Below are positions 18,359-27,811 of a stretch of 64,000 nucleotides of DNA, piece by piece. The DNA lies in the NCBI RefSeq assembly GCF_900100435.1, contig NZ_FNEX01000004.1, positions 248,001 through 312,000 on the forward strand, written 5' to 3'. Position numbers and translations under genes: made by a program. The DNA is from Pedobacter sp. ok626. Lineage in GTDB: Bacteria; Bacteroidota; Bacteroidia; Sphingobacteriales; Sphingobacteriaceae. The notes beneath the pieces are model-generated. The model saw only the letters and a list, made by a program, of their open reading frames with translations, made no database searches and had not been told where the DNA came from. The first letter of the stretch is position 1. Each line of letters begins with the position of its first letter.

Positions 18359-18835
18359 TTAGATCGCGATCATTTCTCCAGCGTCTTTAATAATCTGTGT
18401 AGTTAACCAATCGGAAATCCGGAAATTAGTTTGTTGTATTTTGACAATGTATGGTTTAACTGCTGGAATGATACCGTTAAGCTTTGCGTTAAGTATAACA
18501 CCAACGGTTCCGGTGATGTTAAGTTCAAGCTTTTTAGCAAATCTCCTAGCTCCTGCATCATCTATAATGAGTAGGTCAGCATGGATTTCTGATGCAAGCG
18601 CCATCGCACTGGCCTCACCTATGTCCACAGTTTCAGCATAATTATATAATAAATCACGATTCTGCACGGCTTTTACATCAACCCAATTAGGTAGTCTTTT
18701 ACCAAATTCAGCAGCTATCTCAGGAGTTGTTATTACTTGTTTGTACAAGGATTGGAGCAAATGCATACCATCTATTTTGTCCAGCGTAATGAAACAGCTG
18801 GCATCGGTAATGACAATTTTATCCTGTATGAGCAT
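18359..18835 (-). CDS. DUF3368-type PIN-like protein, probable toxin of a type II pair
   Basis: 158 residues from the ATG at 18835, chosen because it overlaps the antitoxin gene by 17 bp. MLIQDKIVITDASCFITLDKI, VDIGEASAMALASEI and LLIIDDAGARRFAKKL carry the spaced acidic residues (Asp, Glu, Asp) expected of a PIN-type nuclease fold. DUF3368 proteins occur with UPF0175 partners. RNase activity is inferred, not shown. It sits 80 bp from an IS end. Confidence 0.75.
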   Translation of the reverse strand: MLIQDKIVITDASCFITLDKIDGMHLLQSLYKQVITTPEIAAEFGKRLPNWVDVKAVQNRDLLYNYAETVDIGEASAMALASEIHADLLIIDDAGARRFAKKLELNITGTVGVILNAKLNGIIPAVKPYIVKIQQTNFRISDWLTTQIIKDAGEMIAI

Positions 18836-19055
18836 GCCTAAATGTTTCAAGATCTTCAGCTGCACTTTCGTCCAGGTAGTGCACGTCGTATTTGATTAGG
18901 ATTTCAGCAAAATCCCATTTTTTCATTTGGCACATTTCAGCGGCTTGTCTTAAAGTAAGCTTACCTGCTTCATATAGCTTGGCTGCAATAAGGCGTGTTG
19001 TTTCATCATGCTCTCTCTCAAGGGCATCAGGAACTTGTATGGTCATTGTAGTCAT
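18819..19055 (-). CDS. UPF0175 family protein, probable antitoxin
   Basis: 78 residues. TRLIAAKLYEAGKLTLRQAAEMCQMKKWDFAEILIKYDVHYLDES is the UPF0175 pattern: a helix-turn-helix-like core (LTLRQAAEMCQMKKWDFAEIL) followed by the 'D-V' strand. The ATG at 19055 starts MTTMTIQVPDAL; a second ATG at 19046 is equally possible. It overlaps the toxin gene by 17 bp and precedes it, the usual order. As a HTH protein it may repress its own operon. Confidence 0.75.
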   Translation of the reverse strand: MTTMTIQVPDALEREHDETTRLIAAKLYEAGKLTLRQAAEMCQMKKWDFAEILIKYDVHYLDESAAEDLETFRHAHTG

Positions 19056-19179
19056 GATATAAAGATACGTATTATTAAAATTTAAAACAAAATGGATGCT
19101 GATGATAGAATGGATTTTGATATATTACAAAGGGTAATTATTCTATTTTTGTTTAATTTGCTATCTCAGAATTTCAACA

Positions 19180-22170
19180 GTGGACAATCTACTATTATAC
19201 AGGTCTTTATTTAAAGGGCGCGAAGATGTTTATGCTATTCATTGGTCAAGAGGAACTAAAAGTGGTTACATGCCTGCTAAATTATATGATCCTTATATCA
19301 GCAAGGTTTATAAAAAAAGTACAAACCCCAATAGTTCAGAGACCGCAAATTATCTTCCTTTGACTGACGATCAGATTCAAAGGCATCTTGAAGGTAGACA
19401 GCTAACAGGATTGTATCCACTTTTACAAGACAATACGTCTTGGTTGATAGCGGCAGATTTTGATAAAAATAGTTGGTTGGAAGATTGTAGAAGTTTCATT
19501 ACTATATGTGCAAGCTACAATATCCCTTCTTACCTGGAACGTTCGCGCAGTGGTAAAGGTGGGCATGTTTGGATATTTTTTAATCAACCATATCCGGCTT
19601 TTAAGAGCAGAATAATTGTACTTACTTTATTAGAGAGAGCAGGGATAGTCTCTACTTTTGACAAAAACTCTAGTTTTGACAGATTATTCCCCAATCAAGA
19701 TAAACATTCAGGTAAAGGATTTGGAAATCTGATTGCCTTACCTTTGTATAAACCTACATTGGAACTTGGGAACAGTTGCTTCATTGAGTCAGAAACAGCT
19801 CTCCCTTATAGAAATCAATGGGAGTTTTTAAGCAGCATTCGCCGAATTTCTATTAATGACTTAGACCAAATATTTCTTTCGTTGACCAGTTCTAAAAGTT
19901 TAAACGTTATTGAACCAGGCAAGCTTGTAATTAAGTTGTCAAATACTATTGAAATCAATCGAAATGGAATAAGTACTGCCTTGGCATCTTTTCTGAAGGA
20001 TGAACTTAATTTTTTCAATGCAGACTTTATCATTAAAAAGAATAGCGGTAGGAGTACGTTTGGAACAAAGAGATATTTTAAGTTTATTGAGGAAGTAAAT
20101 GAATACGCTATCATTCCAAAAGGTTTTATTAGAAAGTTATTGGTTTATTGCATTAAAAATAATATTCAATATCAGCTGGATGATAATCGGAAATTACTTA
20201 CTCCTTCGGTTTTTTCATTTCATGCTTCTTTAAGGGAATATCAGTTGCCTGCGGTAGAAGTTGCATCTAAAAAGGACATAGGTATAATCGTTGCACCACC
20301 TGGTTCTGGAAAGACCGTAGTTGGTCTTAAAATCATTGCGGATAAACAGCAGCCTGCACTAATTGTCGTACATCGTAATCAATTGGCAGACCAATGGGCA
20401 GAAAGAATTGAAGCGTTCCTGGGAATTCCAAAGCAGGATATTGGCAGGATAGGACAAGGTAAAACAAAAATAGGGAAACGGGTCACAATTGCGATGATAC
20501 AAAGCTTGGGCAAAGAATTACAAAAGCCAGGAGCAGACCAACTGGTTCGTGCCTTTGGAATTATTATTGTTGATGAGTGTCACCACATTGCTGCGGAAAC
20601 ATTTAAAAATGCGGTATCACTTTTCCATTCTTACTATTTATATGGTCTTACTGCAACACCCTTTCGGAAAAATAGTGATGACAGATTGATTTCTGTACTT
20701 CTGGGAGAGGTCATTTCAGAAATGAAATCTAGCGACAAGGGAGCATCGGAACAACCTGAGATTATTATCAGAAATACAACATTGAATGTAGCGTACAATG
20801 CCAAAACAGATCGCTTTGAAACACTATCAAATATACTTATTCATGATTCTGAAAGAAATAAGCTGATTTTAAAGGGCGTAACTTTTCAATTGAGTACGGG
20901 AAAACGAGTGGTTATACTCACCGAGAGAAAAGAGCATATTGAAACTTTACACCAATATCTAAAACAATCTTTTGAAACAGTTACATTAAGTGGCGACGAT
21001 TCGGAATCCAGTCGTAATGCTAAATGGAAGATCTTGAAGACGGGTAATTACCAGGTACTTATTACAACTGGACAATTTTTTGGAGAAGGATCCGACCTTC
21101 ATAATGCCCAATGTTTATTTTTAGTCTACCCATTTTCTTTCGAAGGTAAACTGATTCAATATATTGGTCGTGTACAGCGTTCTGAACTAACTCCGGTGAT
21201 TTATGACTACAGGGATATTAAGATTGATTATTTAAATGCGATGTTTCTTAAAAGAAACGTTTACTACAAAAAACTGATACGGCATAGAACATTATTTGAC
21301 GATGTTATCGAAGTTGATGAAAAGGTAGAACCAGTAGGTGATTTAACAAGTTCTTTTAAAGATCAAATCATTGAACGGAATATTAAAGTTGCAATTGAAT
21401 CACTTGACTTTTTATATGGCGGGGTTGTCTTTTGTGAATTTATAAAGGAGATAGAACAAGAGGTTTCATTTGGTATTGAGAATCTCCATATGCGCCCGGA
21501 ATTCGATGTGCTGAAGTCGTACTTTGAGAAATTTTTGAATACAAAAACGATTACGATAACTATCTGTATAGTTATAGAGAAAGGTATTATAGTCGGAAAA
21601 TCAGCAACATGCGAGGACATGAAAAAATTGAATCGTGAAGTTGTAGACAGCGTGCGTTTTCGTTTTGCTGAAAAGAATCTATTTAAAAAAGGAAATCTTT
21701 TAGGTAAGAATGTTGAAATGTTCCAGCTTAGCGCCGGTGATGCTAACCAGACATTATATGAGTCGGGAGAAGAATTATTAAAGGATGTATTGATTAGAGG
21801 TAATTATCGGCACAAAATACAGCTAAGATATTTATCAGACTTACATCTTGGAAATGTATTGAAAATAAGATTTGTGTTAAGTCCGTTTGCTTTTGTTTTT
21901 CTTCTAGCTGGAAAGGAGCAATATCATATTGTAATGGAGACACTGGATACGGATGAGGCTACTTATATATGGCATACCTCAAAAGAAGTTTCGGAGCTCA
22001 AAAATGCGCTTCATAATGTTGATAAAGATCTTAATAAGATTCGAAATGACGGGAGATTTGCATTTTTACAATCAGTACCGATAAATTTCAGCCGCGTTTT
22101 ACATGATTATTCGGATGAACGAAATGGATTTGTGATCTGGAAAGATGATTTAGAGCAATATCTGACTTAA
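19180..22170 (+). CDS. TOTE-type archaeo-eukaryotic primase plus SF2 helicase fusion
   Basis: 996 residues from a GTG; the only upstream in-frame region contains a stop 43 bases before, so the start cannot move far. Residues 1-250 are primase-like: AADFDK with the metal-binding pair Asp93 and Asp95, then RSRSGKGGHVWIFF with His129, and a basic NLIALPLYK motif. Residues 350-690 are a superfamily 2 helicase: APPGSGKT with Lys378, DECHH at 465-469, LTATPF, and QYIGRVQRS with the arginine finger. The remaining 300 residues have no nuclease motif I can recognise. Known TOTE conflict-system proteins carry this primase-helicase order and are linked to defence against mobile DNA. Its neighbours are a toxin-antitoxin pair and an IS, in an island. 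Confidence 0.8.
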   Translation: MDNLLLYRSLFKGREDVYAIHWSRGTKSGYMPAKLYDPYISKVYKKSTNPNSSETANYLPLTDDQIQRHLEGRQLTGLYPLLQDNTSWLIAADFDKNSWLEDCRSFITICASYNIPSYLERSRSGKGGHVWIFFNQPYPAFKSRIIVLTLLERAGIVSTFDKNSSFDRLFPNQDKHSGKGFGNLIALPLYKPTLELGNSCFIESETALPYRNQWEFLSSIRRISINDLDQIFLSLTSSKSLNVIEPGKLVIKLSNTIEINRNGISTALASFLKDELNFFNADFIIKKNSGRSTFGTKRYFKFIEEVNEYAIIPKGFIRKLLVYCIKNNIQYQLDDNRKLLTPSVFSFHASLREYQLPAVEVASKKDIGIIVAPPGSGKTVVGLKIIADKQQPALIVVHRNQLADQWAERIEAFLGIPKQDIGRIGQGKTKIGKRVTIAMIQSLGKELQKPGADQLVRAFGIIIVDECHHIAAETFKNAVSLFHSYYLYGLTATPFRKNSDDRLISVLLGEVISEMKSSDKGASEQPEIIIRNTTLNVAYNAKTDRFETLSNILIHDSERNKLILKGVTFQLSTGKRVVILTERKEHIETLHQYLKQSFETVTLSGDDSESSRNAKWKILKTGNYQVLITTGQFFGEGSDLHNAQCLFLVYPFSFEGKLIQYIGRVQRSELTPVIYDYRDIKIDYLNAMFLKRNVYYKKLIRHRTLFDDVIEVDEKVEPVGDLTSSFKDQIIERNIKVAIESLDFLYGGVVFCEFIKEIEQEVSFGIENLHMRPEFDVLKSYFEKFLNTKTITITICIVIEKGIIVGKSATCEDMKKLNREVVDSVRFRFAEKNLFKKGNLLGKNVEMFQLSAGDANQTLYESGEELLKDVLIRGNYRHKIQLRYLSDLHLGNVLKIRFVLSPFAFVFLLAGKEQYHIVMETLDTDEATYIWHTSKEVSELKNALHNVDKDLNKIRNDGRFAFLQSVPINFSRVLHDYSDERNGFVIWKDDLEQYLT

Positions 22171-22588
22171 TTAAAATATTTCATCCCTAGTAGTGATGAA
22201 TTTCAGACGATATAAAATCATTTTCGTGGACTAAAATAGTTTAACTTTTTAGCAGCCTTCCAAGCTCATCCATTTCATCCATTTTTCTTTTTAAATCGGC
22301 CAACCGCTTCAAATCAGCAATAAAACGGGTTGAAATTTGTACCATAAATGACCCCAAGTTTTGAAAAGCAGTCTGAAAAGGCTGCTTTTTTTGTATACAT
22401 CGGTTTTTTCTGCGATGAATCTGGATCAAAAGGATCAATCCCAAAGAACCCACCCGTTAGTTCTAAGTTCAAAGCCTAATGGGGTTAAACCGAAGGAAAG
22501 CGTCGATACAAATCGGCTTAGTATCGATACTCGGTTTTTTTGCAGGTTTTATATTATTCCTTTGTGCCTTTAAAGAGTATCATAGCAC
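22171..22588. other. Intergenic region between the primase-helicase and the exporter operon
   Basis: No convincing gene in these 418 bp. It holds a terminator (22364-22392) and a GTCGATAC/GTATCGA inverted pair around 22503-22527 just upstream of a T-run. A 34-residue minus-strand ORF and a 70-residue plus-strand ORF look like chance frames. Composition changes here from AT-rich to the more GC-rich exporter genes. Confidence 0.6.
22364..22392 (+). terminator. Rho-independent terminator after the primase-helicase
   Basis: AAAAGCAG (22364-22371) pairs with CTGCTTTT (22382-22389), followed by further T residues; 8-bp stem and 10-nt loop. Confidence 0.75.
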
Positions 22589-23884
22589 ATGACCAAAAAG
22601 GCAATTTCTTTATTTTTTAGCTGTCTGATCAGCGGGCTTACAGTATTTGCCCAAGACAGCCTGAGCGTTGTTAAATGGGACCTGCAGACCTGTCTGGATT
22701 ATGCAAGAAAAAACAACATTCAAGTGAGCAGCGCGCGGCTCAGCCAGCAAACCAGTCAGCAGGAACTGATTCTTTCCAGAGGCTCTGCTTTACCCAATTT
22801 GTATGGTTCAGCTACTCAATATGTCAATCATTATCACAATGATGCGGTTTACGGCTCGGGTAATTATGGACTGAGCTCTTCCTGGACCCTTTACCAGGGC
22901 GGGTATATCAAAAGCGATATTCAGCAAAAGAACGTGGCGGTGGAACGAGCCAACCTGAGTATCCTGCAGCAATTAAATGACCTGACCCTGCAGATCACTC
23001 AATATTACTTGAATATTTTGCTGGATAAAGAAACCATTATATACCAGCAAAATGTTGTGGCTACTTCACAGGCTCAGGTAGAGCAGGCAAAAAAGCGGTT
23101 GCAAGCTGGCAGCATAGCACAAAAGGATGTTGCCCAGCTACTAGCCCAGCTGGCAAACGACAAATACACATTGGTTACCGCCGAAAGTGCCCAACGCCAG
23201 GATCTGATCAGCCTGAAACAGCTCCTTCAGCTGAGCGCTACAACTTTCGATGTGATCACACCGGATACCATCATTTCAAAAAAAGCGGTGGATAACCTGC
23301 TGAATGTGCAACAAACAGCGCTGAAAGACCGACCAGAGGTGAAAAATGGCGAATTGTATGTTCGATCGGCCGAATTCGCCCTGCAAAAAGCCAATTCAGG
23401 TTATCTGCCAACGCTTACCGCTTCCGGCTTTGCCGGTAGTGGTTACCAGGGGGCTGGGAGTGGTTATTTTAACCAGTTGAATAACGGCTTCAACCAGCAG
23501 GTTGGCCTTAGTCTATCCATCCCCATTTTTACCCGAAAGGTTAACCAAGTGAACCGGGCGGAAGCAAAGATCAACATTGATCAGGCTAAGTTATCACTAA
23601 AAGATACCAAAACGACCCTTGCGCTCACTATCGAAAAGGCTTATATCAATGTGCTCAATTCGCAAAATCAATATGATGCGGCCGCCGAGGCCTTTAGGTA
23701 CAACCAGGAAACTTACCGGGTCGCTAATGAGCAATTGAAAGTAGGTATTGTTAATATGGTTGACTTTCTACAACAAAAATCCCTGTATACCCAGGCCTTA
23801 CAACAATATATCCAGGCCAAGTACAACGCGGCGCTTACGATAGAGATCTACGAATTCTACAAAGGCACACCTGTTAAACTTTAA
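22589..23884 (+). CDS. TolC-family outer membrane efflux protein
   Basis: 431 residues. Signal peptide at 1-22 (ending VFAQ), then two repeated outer-membrane-factor halves with long helices: LQTCLDYARKNNIQVSSARL...LSRGSALPNLYGSATQY and FALQKANSGYLPTLTASGFAG. TolC-like proteins form a trimeric channel through the outer membrane for an inner-membrane pump. It heads an operon with a MacA-like adaptor and MacB-like ATPase and permease, so it probably completes that exporter. Codons are richer in G and C than in the flanking genes. Confidence 0.92.
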   Translation: MTKKAISLFFSCLISGLTVFAQDSLSVVKWDLQTCLDYARKNNIQVSSARLSQQTSQQELILSRGSALPNLYGSATQYVNHYHNDAVYGSGNYGLSSSWTLYQGGYIKSDIQQKNVAVERANLSILQQLNDLTLQITQYYLNILLDKETIIYQQNVVATSQAQVEQAKKRLQAGSIAQKDVAQLLAQLANDKYTLVTAESAQRQDLISLKQLLQLSATTFDVITPDTIISKKAVDNLLNVQQTALKDRPEVKNGELYVRSAEFALQKANSGYLPTLTASGFAGSGYQGAGSGYFNQLNNGFNQQVGLSLSIPIFTRKVNQVNRAEAKINIDQAKLSLKDTKTTLALTIEKAYINVLNSQNQYDAAAEAFRYNQETYRVANEQLKVGIVNMVDFLQQKSLYTQALQQYIQAKYNAALTIEIYEFYKGTPVKL

Positions 23885-23899
23885 CCGCGCACGATCATT

Positions 23900-25099
23900 A
23901 TGAAAAAAAATACAAAAAGAATGCTTGTTATCGCTGCCATCATTATAGTGCTTGGCGGTATTTGGTTCATTACTACTAAAAAGAAAGAAAAACCGATAGT
24001 GCTGCCTACCGAAGTACCAACTTATGGTTACATCGCCCAAACCGTTACGGCAACCGGTACCATTCAACCCGTAGATACCGTAGCCGTAGGTACCCAGGTA
24101 TCGGGCATCGTTAAAGTTATCAATGCCGACTTCAACTCGAAAGTAAAAAAAGGCCAGCTATTGGCGCAACTGGATAAATCACTTTTACAGGCAACGGTAG
24201 ATCAGGCCAGCGCTACCCTGCGCGCACAGCAAAGCCAGCTGGTTTATAACCAGAATTTTTATAACCGGCAAAAGTTGTTGTATAGCAGTGGCTCGATCAG
24301 TAAGCAGGATTATGAATCGGCATTGAACAATTTTAATTCTTCCAAAGCGGCCGTCGATAATGCTTCTGCGGCGCTTCGCTCGGCTGAAAAAAACTTGTCG
24401 TATACCGATATCTATTCGCCGGTAGATGGTGTGGTGCTTTCGCGCAGTGTCAGCCTTGGCCAAACCGTTGCAGCAGCATTTAGTACACCGACGCTTTTTG
24501 TGATCGCTAAGGATATTTCAAAGATGCAGGTGATGGCAGATGTGGACGAGGCCGATATCGGTAATGTGAAAATTGGGAATCGCGTTAGCTTTACGGTAGA
24601 TGCCTATATTGATGATGTTTTTAAAGGAACGGTGTATGATGTTCGCCTTCATCCAAAGACCACATCAAATGTGGTGACCTATACAACTATCATCTATGCT
24701 CCAAACGATAGCTTGATGCTTAAACCCGGAATGACCGCTAATATCAATGTTTATACCAAAGAGGTGAATAACGCAATGATGGTCAGTTCAAAATCGCTGA
24801 ATTTTGCGCCGGATTCCTCACTAAGAAAACAGTTTATTTTAAAACCAATGGCACACGGTAATAACAGTAATGCGATTACTGGCCTGGGTAAACCCGGGAG
24901 CGTGTGGCTCAAAAAAGGTAGTGAGCTGATACAAACGCCGGTGCGCTATGGGCTTGATGACAATACCCACGTCGAGATACTGTCAGGGTTGTCTGTCAAA
25001 GATACTGTCGTATCCTCGCTACCGATACCGGTTCAGGCCGAAGCCGGGACTTCTATTTTGCCCAGCCCGGGAGGCGCTGATAAAAACAAAAAGCCGTAA
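23900..25099 (+). CDS. MacA-like periplasmic adaptor (membrane fusion protein)
   Basis: 399 residues. A short basic tail precedes a membrane anchor (MLVIAAIIIVLGGIWFI, 10-26). The periplasmic part has a lipoyl/barrel segment (TVTATGTIQPVDTVAVGTQVSG) and a coiled-coil hairpin (SATLRAQQSQLVYNQNFYNRQK...ALNNFNSSKAAVDNASAALRSA). The closing lipoyl half is YSPVDGVVLSRSVSLGQTVAAAF, and a beta-barrel domain follows. It links the MacB pump to TolC. It begins 15 bp after the TolC gene and its stop overlaps the ATPase start by 1 bp. Confidence 0.93.
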   Translation: MKKNTKRMLVIAAIIIVLGGIWFITTKKKEKPIVLPTEVPTYGYIAQTVTATGTIQPVDTVAVGTQVSGIVKVINADFNSKVKKGQLLAQLDKSLLQATVDQASATLRAQQSQLVYNQNFYNRQKLLYSSGSISKQDYESALNNFNSSKAAVDNASAALRSAEKNLSYTDIYSPVDGVVLSRSVSLGQTVAAAFSTPTLFVIAKDISKMQVMADVDEADIGNVKIGNRVSFTVDAYIDDVFKGTVYDVRLHPKTTSNVVTYTTIIYAPNDSLMLKPGMTANINVYTKEVNNAMMVSSKSLNFAPDSSLRKQFILKPMAHGNNSNAITGLGKPGSVWLKKGSELIQTPVRYGLDDNTHVEILSGLSVKDTVVSSLPIPVQAEAGTSILPSPGGADKNKKP

Positions 25100-25851
25100 T
25101 GAAGAAAATATTAGAATTACATGATATAGCGCGGGAATTCCAGATGGGTTCGGAAATTGTTCGGGCACTCAAAGGCGTAAGTTTTGATGTGTTTGCTGGC
25201 GAATTTGTGACGATCATGGGTAGCAGTGGCTCGGGCAAAACAACTTTGCTGAATACTCTGGGCTGCCTGGATAAACCAACCAGCGGAACTTACCTGCTTG
25301 ATGGCGTATCTGTGCGCGAACAGAGTCGAGATCAACTGGCCAAACTTCGCAATCAAAAAATCGGTTTTGTATTTCAGGCCTATAACTTGCTGCCCCGTAC
25401 CACAGCCCTGGAAAATGTCGAGCTGCCGCTGTTTTATAATCCGATGGTAACGGCAGCCGAGCGACGGGAGCGGGCGGCGAACGCCTTGCAAGCTGTAAAA
25501 CTGGGCGACCGGATAAATCACATGCCCAACGAAATGTCAGGAGGGCAGCAGCAACGGGTCGCTATCGCCCGTGCACTTGTGAACGAGCCTGTGATGATCC
25601 TGGCCGACGAGGCCACCGGTAATCTGGATACGCGCACATCTTATGAAATTATGGCGTTGATGCAGGACCTGAACCAAAGCCAGGGCAAAACCATTGTTTT
25701 TGTAACCCATGAACCGGATATCGCTGCTTTCAGCAGTCGTACGATTACGCTCAGGGATGGCCGCGTGGTGAAAGACCAAATTAACCAGCAGGTGCGTTCA
25801 GCCAAAGAGATGCTGGCCGCCTTACCCGAAACCGAAGATTACCACATATGA
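25099..25851 (+). CDS. MacB-type ABC transporter ATP-binding protein
   Basis: 250 residues. Walker [11 protein letters not shown]-loop FQAYNLL, signature [15 protein letters not shown], Walker [10 protein letters not shown] with DEATGNLD, and H-loop FVTHEPD are all intact. The LolD/MacB-type ATPase works with a four-helix permease, here encoded as a separate gene rather than fused. The start ATG overlaps the stop of the adaptor (TAATG), and the stop overlaps the permease start, so translation is coupled. Confidence 0.95.
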   Translation: MKKILELHDIAREFQMGSEIVRALKGVSFDVFAGEFVTIMGSSGSGKTTLLNTLGCLDKPTSGTYLLDGVSVREQSRDQLAKLRNQKIGFVFQAYNLLPRTTALENVELPLFYNPMVTAAERRERAANALQAVKLGDRINHMPNEMSGGQQQRVAIARALVNEPVMILADEATGNLDTRTSYEIMALMQDLNQSQGKTIVFVTHEPDIAAFSSRTITLRDGRVVKDQINQQVRSAKEMLAALPETEDYHI

Positions 25852-27068
25852 AAGTTTTAAATCTGATCAGGCTCGCGCTATTGGCCCTGCAGCGCAATAA
25901 GTTAAGAGCCGTACTTACCATGCTCGGTATCATTATTGGGGTGGCGGCGGTGATTACCATCGGTGCTATCGGCGCTGGATCCACTGCCAGTGTGCATAAT
26001 TCACTTGCCAGCATGGGCTCCAACCTGGTGATGGTAATGCCCAATAGCAATGCACCGGGCGGTGCGCGTTTGCAGGGCGCCAATGTGGAAACACTGACCG
26101 AAAAAGACCTTAATGCCTTAAAAAAAGAAGCTACTTATATTAATGCCATATCGCCCTCATCACAATCCAAAGGACAGGCTATCAATGGTTCACTGAACTG
26201 GCCGACCACCATTGATGGCGTGAACCAGGATTATCTTGCCATCAAAAATATATCCCTCAAAGACGGTAAAATGTTTTCGGACCGGGATGTACACACTTAC
26301 GGAAAAGTTTGCCTGCTGGGTCAAACCGTGGTCGATAATGTTTTTCCAAAAGGTGTCGATCCTGTCGGCAAGATCATCCGTTTTAACAAGATCCCTTTCC
26401 AGGTCATCGGTGTACTCAACAAAAAAGGACAAAATACATTCGGGCAGGATCAGGACGATATTATCCTGGCGCCTTATACCACCGTTCAAAAACGGATCAT
26501 CGCATCCATCTATTTCGGCAGTTTTAATGCCTCGGCCAAATCTGAAAATCTGTCGCAGGCCGCCGCCGATGAAATGGAAAAGATACTCCGTAAGACGCAC
26601 CGGCTCCGTCCGACCCAGGATAATGATTTTACGGTGCGCACACAGGCCGAACTCATACAAACCCTGAGCTCGATCACCTCGTTGCTGACCGCGTTATTGA
26701 CCGCCATAGCAGCTATATCGCTAGTCATCGGGGGAATCGGCATCATGAATATCATGTACGTCTCGGTAACCGAACGTACCAAAGAGATCGGGCTGCGCAT
26801 GTCAATCGGCGCACGCGGCAGGGATATCCTCAATCAATTCTTAACGGAGGCTATTATCATCAGCGTTACCGGCGGCCTCATCGGAATACTAATCGGCGAA
26901 ACGCTGGCGTTTGTTATCGCTAATGCGCTGAATTGGGAGCCTGTTATTGACAAAGCATCTATTATGGAGGCATTTGGTTTCTGTACACTCATTGGGGTTT
27001 TCTTCGGTTATTACCCGGCACTGAAGGCTTCCCGGCTTGATCCGATAGAAGCTTTGCGATATGAATAA
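25848..27068 (+). CDS. MacB-type ABC transporter permease
   Basis: 406 residues. N-terminal helix RAVLTMLGIIIGVAAVITIGAIGAG, a large periplasmic domain (about 50-270) with GSNLVMVMP and PFQVIGVL motifs, then three C-terminal helices (ITSLLTALLTAIAAISLVIGGIGIMNIMYVSVTERTKEIGLRMSIGARGRDIL; VTGGLIGILIGETLAFVIA; FGFCTLIGVFFGYYPALKASRLDPIEALRYE). This is the FtsX-fold arrangement of MacB. With its ATPase it powers export of a substrate through MacA and TolC; the family moves macrolides, peptides or lipoproteins. Confidence 0.94.
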   Translation: MKVLNLIRLALLALQRNKLRAVLTMLGIIIGVAAVITIGAIGAGSTASVHNSLASMGSNLVMVMPNSNAPGGARLQGANVETLTEKDLNALKKEATYINAISPSSQSKGQAINGSLNWPTTIDGVNQDYLAIKNISLKDGKMFSDRDVHTYGKVCLLGQTVVDNVFPKGVDPVGKIIRFNKIPFQVIGVLNKKGQNTFGQDQDDIILAPYTTVQKRIIASIYFGSFNASAKSENLSQAAADEMEKILRKTHRLRPTQDNDFTVRTQAELIQTLSSITSLLTALLTAIAAISLVIGGIGIMNIMYVSVTERTKEIGLRMSIGARGRDILNQFLTEAIIISVTGGLIGILIGETLAFVIANALNWEPVIDKASIMEAFGFCTLIGVFFGYYPALKASRLDPIEALRYE

Positions 27069-27082
27069 AATTTAATATTAAT

Positions 27083-27811
27083 TCAGGAACGAGGCTGACG
27101 CCAGCTTTTCATAAAATTGCCGAATGCCTCGCGGTAAGGTTCAGATACCGGAATCGTAGCCCGATCAACCTGCACAGATGTTTTAGTTACGGCTATTACT
27201 TTATTAATAGCCACGATAAACGAACGGTGCAGGCGAACAAAATGATTTGCAGGCAGTTTTTGTTCCACCACTTTTAAAGTCATTAGTGTTATTACCGGTT
27301 TTGTCTGGTCTTCCAAAAAAATCTTGATGTAGTCAGCCATGCTTTCTACGTACAGGATCTGTGCCACATCGATCCGTATCAGCTGGTAATTGGCATATAC
27401 GAAAAGGTATTCTGGCTGTGTATCTTGCTCCAATAAAGTAAAATATTCCAGCGCACGGTTGGCTGCACGGGTAAAATCAACAAAACTGAAAGGTTTTAAC
27501 AGGTAATCCAAGGCAGCTACCTTGTACCCTTCCAATGCGTATTGATCAAAAGCAGTTGTAAAAACGATACGCACCGACCGGCGGTTATCACTACTGGCAA
27601 CCATACCGGCTAACTCCAGCCCGTTCAGTTCGGCCATCCTGATATCTAAAAAAACAAGCTGTACTTCGGGGTGCTCATTGAGGACATTAAGGGCAGTCAT
27701 AGCACTGGAACATTTATCAACCAGGTTTAAGAAGGGGGTCTTGGCCACGTAAGCGGCGATCATTTCTAAAGCCACCGGCTCATCATCAACAGCGATACAG
27801 TGAATGGTCAT
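27083..27811 (-). CDS. LytTR-type response regulator
   Basis: 242 residues. Receiver domain residues 1-120: HCIAVDDEPVALEMI acidic pocket, VFLDIRMAELNGLEL phospho-acceptor Asp near 57, FTTAFDQYALEGYKVAALDYLLKPF with the conserved Thr and Lys. Residues 140-240 are a LytTR DNA-binding domain: VESMADYIKIFLE, FVRLHRSFIVAINKV, and VSEPYREAFGNFM. Its start overlaps the kinase stop by 4 bp. Ends 15 bp from the convergent permease gene, so it probably controls the exporter. Confidence 0.93.
   Translation of the reverse strand: MTIHCIAVDDEPVALEMIAAYVAKTPFLNLVDKCSSAMTALNVLNEHPEVQLVFLDIRMAELNGLELAGMVASSDNRRSVRIVFTTAFDQYALEGYKVAALDYLLKPFSFVDFTRAANRALEYFTLLEQDTQPEYLFVYANYQLIRIDVAQILYVESMADYIKIFLEDQTKPVITLMTLKVVEQKLPANHFVRLHRSFIVAINKVIAVTKTSVQVDRATIPVSEPYREAFGNFMKSWRQPRS

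Noticed and set aside
22241..22453. 70-residue minus-strand ORF (and its 34-residue ATG form)
   Set aside because: Most of the longer frame depends on an alternative start and reads through the terminator hairpin. The residue pattern is not family-like, and no gene context supports it.
22361..22573. 70-residue plus-strand ORF
   Set aside because: It starts within the terminator hairpin, covers GC-variable intergenic DNA and has no ribosome site or family pattern.
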